From Bin55 sp964572845 (lineage in GTDB: Bacteria; Pseudomonadota; Gammaproteobacteria; Pseudomonadales; Azotimanducaceae), in assembly GCA_964572845.1 (NCBI GenBank), contig CAZNFX010000006.1:1-64000 (forward strand): a DNA stretch of 64,000 bases, read 5' to 3'. This document shows positions 57,999 to 64,000 of this stretch, piece after piece. The notes beneath the pieces are model-generated. The model did no database searches. It saw nothing but the letters and a program-made list of their open reading frames with translations, and was not told the DNA's origin. Each line of letters begins with the position of its first letter. Within the stretch, counting starts at the first letter, position 1. A program made the position numbers and the translations under genes.

Positions 57999-58555
57999 CT
58001 GAAGTAGATATCTCCTTCTAGGAGACTCCAGTCACCCGCTCTTGTTTGAGCCGGGCTTCTCACACGAACGCACAATTTTGGCGACGCCTTTCGCCACCCA
58101 CCAACTCTGCCCACGGTCTAACGTATCGTTTAATGTCTCTGGTATTTGAGACTTCGCAGCAAATTCCGTTTCCTGCGGCCAACGACACAGCCGTTCAGCA
58201 AACCGTTGCAGGCCTTGATCTTGTCCTGCGGTCTACTTCAGATGAGTTCCGACTTGGTTTTGGTGCTGAGACTGTGATCTCGAAGGGATGTCAGTCTCCA
58301 TTTGCAACCTCAAACAGTGACTGCAACCCATTTGCGAGAAATAAATGGAAGGCACTTGTCCACAGCTTGGGTCATCAATGGCGTAATGACATGACCTGAA
58401 TGTCAGTGGCGTCGAACCCGGGTCCCATTATCAGTTCGAGAACGGGTTGAGTGAGGAGATAGTTACGTTTCTCAACGCCAACCAAACACTCAACGATTCA
58501 CTAGTCGGTTTGACCCCTAGCACCGAGACACAGCCAGAAGTCCGTCGCTAAACTG
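57999..58555. other. Intergenic stretch with one doubtful open frame
   Basis: A plus-strand frame from ATG 58133 to 58399 (88 aa, MSLVFETSQQIPFPAANDTA) has acceptable composition but no binding site, no family and no conserved context. I do not call it a gene. Nothing else is visible. Confidence 0.35.
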
Positions 58556-59242
58556 TCAGAACCTCCAGAACAGATCAAGTTCAAGAGCCTGATCCACTCC
58601 TTCCATCGCGTCGAGGTATTGAACGAACGACGCCACAACGGCAATCTTCCCATCGAGGAAGTTCAGCTTTAGTCCTGCACCTGCAAAGGCTTTTGTCTCG
58701 TTGAAATCTGAACTCACTGCATTACCGGGAAGTGGCTGACCTCCAACAACAACCGGACTTATCGTGTCGACCGAAGTTGCTTCCGCCTGAATTCTTGCAA
58801 TGCCCACCTTTGCCAAGACTGATATAGGTTCAAACAATGGATACTCGTATACCGGGTTGAATCTGAACACGGTGATGTCCAATTTGGATGAAATACCAAG
58901 AGAAAACGGATTGCCTAGAAAATCTACTATGAGATTGTCAATAACTACATTTTGTCTTGGCCCGTTGATGTAGGAAGCTTCTACAGACCACGTTTCGTTG
59001 AAGGAAAAGCCAATGCCAAGTCGATAGCCATTGTCCTTGCTGGAAGCTTGGATGGTAGCTTGGGAAGAATCAGCCGGCAAGCCTTGGAGAGACCCTTCGA
59101 AGTCCGCGCTAGGCGTAGACCAACTGACTAAGCCACCTGCGAGGTAGAAGGGATAGAGGGTTGCTGCAAAACTTGATGCAGCGCTGAATACAAGCACGGT
59201 CCCTATCACTGCAGTCAGGAAACAAGTGGCTTTGCTCTTCAT
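58556..59242 (-). CDS. Small outer-membrane beta-barrel protein, 228 aa
   Basis: A signal peptide (about 1-27, SAASSFA) is followed by alternating hydrophobic strands typical of an 8-stranded barrel (RLGIGFSFNETWSVEASYI, FRFNPVYEYPLF, FAGAGLKLNFLDGKIAVVASF). The final strand LELDLFWRF ends in Phe. It resembles OmpW/OmpX-like porin-fold proteins in length and pattern. AGGAG precedes ATG 59242. The gene at 59481-60239 is a paralogue with the same INETWAIEA / FNETWSVEA and QSLELDYQWQF / QALELDLFWRF motifs, so the pair is a tandem duplication, separated by 238 bp. Function is unknown; small-solute passage or adhesion are possibilities. Confidence 0.75.
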   Translation of the reverse strand: MKSKATCFLTAVIGTVLVFSAASSFAATLYPFYLAGGLVSWSTPSADFEGSLQGLPADSSQATIQASSKDNGYRLGIGFSFNETWSVEASYINGPRQNVVIDNLIVDFLGNPFSLGISSKLDITVFRFNPVYEYPLFEPISVLAKVGIARIQAEATSVDTISPVVVGGQPLPGNAVSSDFNETKAFAGAGLKLNFLDGKIAVVASFVQYLDAMEGVDQALELDLFWRF

Positions 59243-59480
59243 CTAAATACTCCTAGCGACAATGTCCGTACATCGTCACTGTCTCTGATGAGTTGAGGTC
59301 GTGGCTTTTCGATTCATTTGCCTGTTTGTACAAATCAATAGTCCGAATTCCACACTGATTGTAGTTGAAGCTGGGGTGTAGATTTCGTCGGAAACAGAAA
59401 CCATGAAAGTGGTTTCCGAGCGAGCTCTGGACTAGTTCAAGCGGCGTTGCAGACATCGCAATTTGCCGACCGACTAAGGC

Positions 59481-60239
59481 TTAGAACTGCCATTGATAAT
59501 CCAACTCCAGCGACTGTTTGACATCGCCTGGAGTGTCGAAGTAGTTGCTGAAGGAGACTGATATTGCAGATTGCCCTCCAGTTGGATTCCACCTGAGTCC
59601 GGCAGACGCGAACACGTTCGTAGTGGAATCCGATTCCGATAAAGTCTGTACCGGGCTTGGGAAGAAGATTCCTAGGCCGTGTCCAAAGTCGTCGTCAAAT
59701 TCGTAGTCCGTTCGGATAGTGACTTTCCAATCCCGCTCAATGAAAGCAATGCCTGCTTTTCCAAATAGAGACAGGCGATTGTGCTGAAGAGGGATCGTGT
59801 AGACCGGGTTGATTCTCAAAATGGAAGCTTTCAGTTTGTTGGAGATGCCGAGATCGAAGTCGATCACAATGTCGTCAACAAAGTCGTCGTTGCCAATAAT
59901 GGGTATGCGCTCGTAGTAGCCGTCAAAGAGACTTTCAATTGTGGATTCGTGCTCCATGCCTAGGATGGCAACTGCTTCAATTGCCCAAGTTTCATTTATT
60001 GACAAGCCCACTCCAAACTTGACACTGGTTTGGGAAGTTGAAGCCGGCGGACTGCTTCGTTGTAATGCTATAGCTGGAAAATCGAAGGAGAATCGTGAAG
60101 GAATTGGCCCGAATTCAGGCCAATGGGCAATTCCCCCTGTTACATATACATCTTCGAGCTCAACGGCGTTGGTAGAAGTCCCAAACACGCATACGATGCC
60201 AGCTACCACAGCCATCAATAGTCGAAGTCTTTTGATCAC
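59481..60239 (-). CDS. Small outer-membrane beta-barrel protein, 252 aa (paralogue)
   Basis: GTG 60239 is the likely start. AGGAGGGG lies just upstream (60246-60253), and a signal peptide follows at once (VIKRLRLLMAVVAGIVCVFGTSTNA). The longest frame would add 32 residues with no signal character. The mature part has barrel strands such as VKFGVGLSINETWAIEAVAIL, ILRINPVYTIPL and NVFASAGLRWNP, ending LELDYQWQF with terminal Phe. It is paralogous to the next gene downstream and is likely an outer-membrane protein of about 8 strands. Specific function is unknown. Confidence 0.75.
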   Translation of the reverse strand: MIKRLRLLMAVVAGIVCVFGTSTNAVELEDVYVTGGIAHWPEFGPIPSRFSFDFPAIALQRSSPPASTSQTSVKFGVGLSINETWAIEAVAILGMEHESTIESLFDGYYERIPIIGNDDFVDDIVIDFDLGISNKLKASILRINPVYTIPLQHNRLSLFGKAGIAFIERDWKVTIRTDYEFDDDFGHGLGIFFPSPVQTLSESDSTTNVFASAGLRWNPTGGQSAISVSFSNYFDTPGDVKQSLELDYQWQF

Positions 60240-60242
60240 CCG

Positions 60243-60509
60243 ATGTCCCCTCCTGTTGAGATTGCAGGATTGTGCATAGCGAAGCAAGTGGCTACATCTC
60301 TTGGAATCCGCAAGGGTGTGGAAGTTCCCGAGCAATATTGGAGATCCATCAAGATTTACCTAGGCAACGGAATAATTGCTCTACAGCAGCGTCTTGAACA
60401 ACGCGATGCCGCAAATCCCTATGGGTGGGCTTGTGAAATTACTATTGGCAGCAAGTATGCCTCGTCATTGGCAATCGGAAACAGAATCATTGAGTTGAGC
60501 AAGGACTAA
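60243..60509 (+). CDS. Doubtful small protein, 88 aa
   Basis: ATG 60243 lies on top of the ribosome binding site of the divergent barrel gene, which argues against that start. The C-terminal part (WACEITIGSKYASSLAIGNRIIEL) reads like protein and ends 9 bp before the DUF5131 gene. It may be a real short leader gene with a later start, or noise. Confidence 0.3.
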   Translation: MSPPVEIAGLCIAKQVATSLGIRKGVEVPEQYWRSIKIYLGNGIIALQQRLEQRDAANPYGWACEITIGSKYASSLAIGNRIIELSKD

Positions 60510-60518
60510 GGGCGTCCA

Positions 60519-61346
60519 GTGGGTTACCTATCAACAATTGAGTGGACGGACCATACATTCAATCCGTGGTGGGGTTGCACCAAGGTGTCGCCAGCGTGCG
60601 ACAACTGCTACGCGGAACAGTTTGCGCGACGTTTGGGAATGCAGGTATGGAACCACCGGTCGAGTAGGCGTTTCCTCAGTGATGCCAACTGGGATCTTCC
60701 TCTCAAGTGGAATGCCAAAGCCGCGTCTTCTGGCGTCAGGGCACGAGTCTTCTGTGCGTCCATGGGTGACGTCTTTGAGTGGAAGAAGGAACTCTCACCT
60801 GCACGACGCAGGCTGTGGTCGTTGATTGAAGAGACTCCGCATCTTGCATGGTTGCTTCTAACCAAGAGACCTCACCTGGTCGGCCGAATGGTTCCTTGGG
60901 GAGACGATTGGCCTAAAAACGTTTGGTTGGGTACAACGGTGGAGAACCAAAAATGGCTAGACAAGCGAGTTCCCCATATTGAAGCTTTGCCCACGGAGAA
61001 TCGGTTCTTGTCATGCGAGCCACTATTGGGCAAGATTGACCTCTCACAGTGGTTGGCTCGTGGCACCATTGGCTGGGTGATTGCTGGTGGCGAAAGCGGG
61101 AGTGCGGCTCGACCCACCGAACCAAATTGGTTCTACGGTCTGCGCGATCAGTGTCTTACGCACGATGTGCCCTTTCACTTCAAGCAGTGGGGCAATTGGG
61201 CTCCGGTTAACTCAGTCGGCGAACATCTGCCAACAACGACATTGGCGTCTGGTTTCTCAACTCAAATGGGGAAATACCCCAAAAAGGTTTCAGGACGGAT
61301 GTTAGATGGGAGGAGATGGGATCAAGTGCCAAATTTCAATCTGTAG
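60519..61346 (+). CDS. DUF5131 (phage Gp37/Gp68-like) protein, 275 aa
   Basis: The opening IEWTDHTFNPWWGCTKVSP with the cluster C20-x6-C27-x2-C30, followed by YAEQFARRLG, is the signature of the DUF5131/Gp37-Gp68 family. Other family motifs are present: MGDVFEW, LLLTKRP, VWLGTTVENQKW, RFLSCEPLL, WVIAGGESG and FHFKQWG. The Cys cluster suggests an Fe-S or radical-SAM-like centre. The family is found in phages and in bacterial accessory regions and is often near a three-Cys-motif partner; none is visible here. It starts at GTG 60519. Length is full for the family. Its reaction is not known to me. Confidence 0.88.
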   Translation: MGYLSTIEWTDHTFNPWWGCTKVSPACDNCYAEQFARRLGMQVWNHRSSRRFLSDANWDLPLKWNAKAASSGVRARVFCASMGDVFEWKKELSPARRRLWSLIEETPHLAWLLLTKRPHLVGRMVPWGDDWPKNVWLGTTVENQKWLDKRVPHIEALPTENRFLSCEPLLGKIDLSQWLARGTIGWVIAGGESGSAARPTEPNWFYGLRDQCLTHDVPFHFKQWGNWAPVNSVGEHLPTTTLASGFSTQMGKYPKKVSGRMLDGRRWDQVPNFNL

Positions 61347-61430
61347 CTTGTGGCCCTATCGGGTTCCCTAATTCATCAAGTCCTGCTGTTCCCCCTCATG
61401 TAGTCTTTCCGGCCATTCGAGAGGAGATCG

Positions 61431-61460
61431 ATGTTCCGCATGGGAACATTTGGTTTTTTT
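61431..61460 (+). terminator. Possible terminator after the DUF5131 gene
   Basis: ATGTTCC (61431-61437) pairs with GGAACAT (61443-61449) over a 5-nt loop. Seven T follow after TTGG. The stem is short, so the call is tentative. Confidence 0.45.
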
Positions 61461-61586
61461 GGACGACACAGGTACTTGGATAGTTGCAACCAAGCGTTGC
61501 TGTACACGAACCCGGTTTTCTTTGTCTTGCCATCATAAATAGTGGGAATTATTCACTTTAGAGAAATTTCGTCGTTCATGGCTAAT

Positions 61587-61880
61587 TCAGCATGGATCCA
61601 GACTGGCTTCCGACAGTTTCCTGAATGCCACCCTAGCCCATCTCTGCCACTTCGGAATGAACAAGGCCAGACCGTCCTCGAAGACGTCCGCCGACATCAG
61701 GGGATCCTCGCGTTCCGAAGGTCGCGGAGCCCAGTGCGGACGAATCCGGTTGTAGCGTTCCGGTACTCGTTGAGACATTGCCGGGTGTGCTTGGGCCCAT
61801 CGTATATTCAGTACAACATTTCGAAACTCATTCTGACGTGGTTCTTCACAATTTGCTTTGTGCCAATCGGCAGACCACAT
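61587..61880 (-). pseudogene. Transposase/integrase-core C-terminal fragment
   Basis: The minus-strand frame contains YNRIRPHWAPRPSE, DPLMSADVFEDGLA and IPKWQRWARVAFRKL. These match the tail of integrase-core transposases in which RPHW and a final KWQxWA motif occur. The catalytic core upstream is missing or scrambled. Family assignment (IS481/IS3-like) is tentative. Confidence 0.5.
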
Positions 61881-62377
61881 TGTTTAAAGAGCATTTCAAG
61901 TGCCTCACAGATCGGTGGTGAACGCCTATTGTGGTGCTCTCTAGGATTGCCCACACCGACGCAATTCCATTAAGAACAACGACGCATAATATCCACGTCT
62001 TCGCGCCGTGATTGTCGCTCTTTCAAAGAACATCCCCGTCGCCATGCCTAGTGCATTCAGCGAGCATCGCCGGGCGCGCGTCGTACCGAGTTTTTGGCAC
62101 GAATGACAATACAGAGACAACGGTCTTTGATCGAGTCAAAATGCTCATGACGCTTGGAATTTGGCTGAAACTTCTATCACTCATGAATACTAACTCAGCG
62201 ATCAGTGGAGCCGCTTTGGTAGGCACGCACATGCAAAGCGGATTGCAAGTTTGGTTTTCCTATCTGCTTGATCTATGGCAAAAACTAACCAGTAGGACTT
62301 CAATCTTTCTCCATGAACTTTTGCTAGAATCCGCCACACTAAGATTGTAGTACAGTCTTGTTTCGCAGGGGTACGCA
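61881..62377. other. Intergenic stretch upstream of the HicBA-like pair
   Basis: No gene is supported; some of it may be decayed transposon sequence. The promoter of the HicBA-like pair should lie near the 3' end. I see no clear palindrome there. Confidence 0.4.
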
Positions 62378-62704
62378 GTGAGCAGCAGAATAGAAGCACC
62401 ATCTTTTACGGTTCAAATGAAGATAGAAAAAGACTCTGATGGTAGTTTTCTGCTTACATGTCCTCAAATCGGATGCATTTTTGTTCAAGAAGAATCATAC
62501 GAAGCCGTAGTAAATCACGGAGTAGAAGCGGTCGCTGCATATCTCGAGCTGTCATTGGAGCACGGAGATCCGATTCCTGATTGCATCGTGGATTCAACTA
62601 ACAGCAATATCGAGATGTCAGACAAAGGGGCGTCCAAGGTCGTGCCGCGAGAGGACTTAGAACTTACCAAGTCATTTGACTGTATCGAATACGCGACCAC
62701 ATGA
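62378..62704 (+). CDS. HicB-like antitoxin, 108 aa
   Basis: The N-terminal part (FTVQMKIEKDSDGSFLLTCPQIGCIFVQEESYEAVVNHGVEAVAAYLE) has the HicB partial RNase-H-like pattern: strand-strand-helix with a degenerate active site. The C-terminal tail, 40 or so residues, is polar, with no obvious ribbon-helix-helix or HTH. GTG 62378 has AGGGG upstream. It is followed 12 bp later by a HicA-like gene, giving the antitoxin-first order found in some hic loci. It is expected to neutralise the toxin. Confidence 0.68.
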   Translation: MSSRIEAPSFTVQMKIEKDSDGSFLLTCPQIGCIFVQEESYEAVVNHGVEAVAAYLELSLEHGDPIPDCIVDSTNSNIEMSDKGASKVVPREDLELTKSFDCIEYATT

Positions 62705-62716
62705 GGATCCGTTGTC

Positions 62717-63013
62717 ATGCCAGACTACTCAAGAGAAGTTTGGGTGCAGTTGCGGAAACTGACGAAAAGGAAGTTCATAAATGCTCTTGAGAAGGACGGA
62801 TGGGTGCGTGAACAAAAAGGCAAACGGGGCGATGGCAAAAAAGGAGCTGGAACACTAGCCTACAGACACAATGACCGACCCCAGCAACACAACAGAATTG
62901 TCGTTCACTACCATAATGACAAAGACATCATGGGGGAAGGTCTACTAAAGGGCCAATTGCTTATTGTGGGGTGGACTGAACAAGATCTGAAAAGGCTTAA
63001 ATTGATCAAGTAG
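62717..63013 (+). CDS. HicA-like mRNA-interferase toxin, 98 aa
   Basis: The product has the HicA pattern: KRKFINALEKDGWVREQ, a basic Gly/Lys-rich loop, RIVVHYHNDKDIMGEGLLKGQL and WTEQDLKRLKLIK. The fold family is dsRBD-like and cleaves mRNA, with a His in the VVHYH strand as the likely catalytic residue. It is longer than a minimal HicA (about 60-80 aa) because of the central insert. ATG 62717 has GAGGA upstream. Confidence 0.75.
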   Translation: MPDYSREVWVQLRKLTKRKFINALEKDGWVREQKGKRGDGKKGAGTLAYRHNDRPQQHNRIVVHYHNDKDIMGEGLLKGQLLIVGWTEQDLKRLKLIK

Positions 63014-63200
63014 TCAAGCTCTGATCGGTTTGCTTTTCTAGCACACTAGCGATTCCCTATGCTTTTTTGGCTCGCCAAACAAAGCGCCAATCGGATTTTC
63101 TTCTCTCATCTAACAAATTGACATTATAATATACATACAAGGCGTGTCAATATTCGGGGCAGAAGTGTGTGTAGTCCCCAAAGATTAACTTATTCGACAC

Positions 63201-63884
63201 ATGACTCCGACAAGAGAGAGACTAAGTTGGGCTAAACTGGCGAAATCGGCGGGAGCACTGCTGAACCAAAATAGGCTAATGAATTCTGAGACCTATGAAT
63301 CACTCGAGTGCGCAGTAGCTAAGCTTGCTCACTCAAACGTTCCGATCTTTTTTTCCTATACGCACTCTATGCCAGAATCGGATCGTTGGGAAGGCTTTCG
63401 TGGATTGTCCACATCGGACTCGGCTAATGAATATCCTGCATATTCAAACTGGTCGGCTTCGCACAATACACGCCAGCTCAAGATCAAGATATCGTTCGTA
63501 TCAGATGCTTCTGGGTCGATTGCATCACTCGGAATGGTCCAACACCTAAGAGCGCGTGCACTTGTCCCTAAATCATCGGTTGAACAGATTTTCAACAGCC
63601 TGCGCAACACTTGGAAGCATGACACTCGGTTCGAGTCCTCCGCCTCCAAGATCACAAGTCATCCGAGTTACACACTGATTATTGCGATAGGTCCAGCTAT
63701 GATCCCATATATTGCGAATGAAGTCCGTCGTGGAGCGAGGCATTGGTATTACGCACTGCGACGGATTACAGGATATACGTTGCCAGATTCTAGTGACCTC
63801 AGTTCTAGTGATTTCCACAAGGTGTGGCTGCAATGGCTTGACGAGAATACAAACAGACCTTCGAAAGCAAGCCGATCAATTTAG
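63201..63884 (+). CDS. Conserved hypothetical protein, 227 aa
   Basis: The C-terminal 70 residues (HPSYTLIIAIGPAMIPYIANEVRRGARHWYYALRRITGYTLP, then VWLQWLDEN) match a widespread motif of hypothetical proteins in which a conserved HPxYxxIIxxGxxxxPxI leads to HWxxALRxITG. No function is known to me. The N-terminal two thirds is unassigned. It follows the HicBA-like pair by 187 bp and is probably separate. No signal peptide is visible. Confidence 0.65.
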   Translation: MTPTRERLSWAKLAKSAGALLNQNRLMNSETYESLECAVAKLAHSNVPIFFSYTHSMPESDRWEGFRGLSTSDSANEYPAYSNWSASHNTRQLKIKISFVSDASGSIASLGMVQHLRARALVPKSSVEQIFNSLRNTWKHDTRFESSASKITSHPSYTLIIAIGPAMIPYIANEVRRGARHWYYALRRITGYTLPDSSDLSSSDFHKVWLQWLDENTNRPSKASRSI

Positions 63885-64000
63885 GGGGGGGCATGTTGTT
63901 CGAGTATGTTAAATTCCCAACCTAAGACTCTCGGACTTGACAGTCACTAATCATTCAAGCAGGACTACAGCTCTAGGATAGGGACTACTGGGAGAGGTCC

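Noticed and set aside
58133..58399. 88-codon plus-strand frame
   Set aside because: No ribosome binding site, recognised family or conserved context. Kept only as a remark on the intergenic stretch.

Overview
The window looks like chromosomal DNA of a Gram-negative bacterium. It encodes a TonB-dependent receptor, two small outer-membrane beta-barrels, and three giant secreted proteins that end in outer-membrane barrels with a terminal Phe. The vanadium-haloperoxidase fusions and calcium-binding Asp/Gly-rich repeats suggest a marine, probably gammaproteobacterial, organism; this placement is inference. I recognised no tRNA, rRNA or CRISPR array.

Layout. 1-1842: a truncated IS256-type transposase cut by the end of a second element, then two unrecognised genes on the minus strand. 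1843-4220: mostly gene-poor, with one frameshifted gene (3220-3733). 4222-27902: the most striking region. Two giant cadherin/FnIII-repeat autotransporter-like genes (4557-10688 and 19956-27806) point the same way and flank a minus-strand tandem pair of about 1,270-aa FG-GAP/UnbV-vanadium haloperoxidase fusions. The two giant genes share an uninterrupted 2,729-bp block that appears identical, running from the ribosome binding site to codon 904. They also share a promoter with 10-bp-phased TTGAAAC repeats and paired hairpins after the stop.

27924-36101: a defence-like island. It holds a PLD-family nuclease, a decayed AbiE toxin-antitoxin locus, an IS3-family remnant, and a two-gene operon of a DUF4143-type ATPase followed by a NACHT/STAND-like NTPase. 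A perfect 19-bp inverted repeat lies inside the ATPase gene. 36391-39748: a TonB-dependent receptor and a convergent AbiEi-like protein with a nuclease-like N-terminus.

40184-46326: a membrane protein with a His/Asp-rich segment, overlapping by ATGA a 1,814-aa secreted zinc metalloprotease that has two beta-propeller regions and thrombospondin-3-like calcium repeats. 46564-47418: two small conserved-looking proteins. 47613-55400 (minus): a third giant adhesin paralogue with a diverged N-terminus. 56160-60239: an exported amidohydrolase, a 47-aa membrane protein, and two paralogous outer-membrane barrels. 60519-63884: a DUF5131 (phage Gp37/Gp68-like) protein, a transposase remnant, a HicB/HicA-like pair and a conserved hypothetical gene.

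The likely theme is surface and secreted functions (adhesion, oxidative halogenation, proteolysis, uptake) in a region reshaped by recombination, mobile elements and defence genes.
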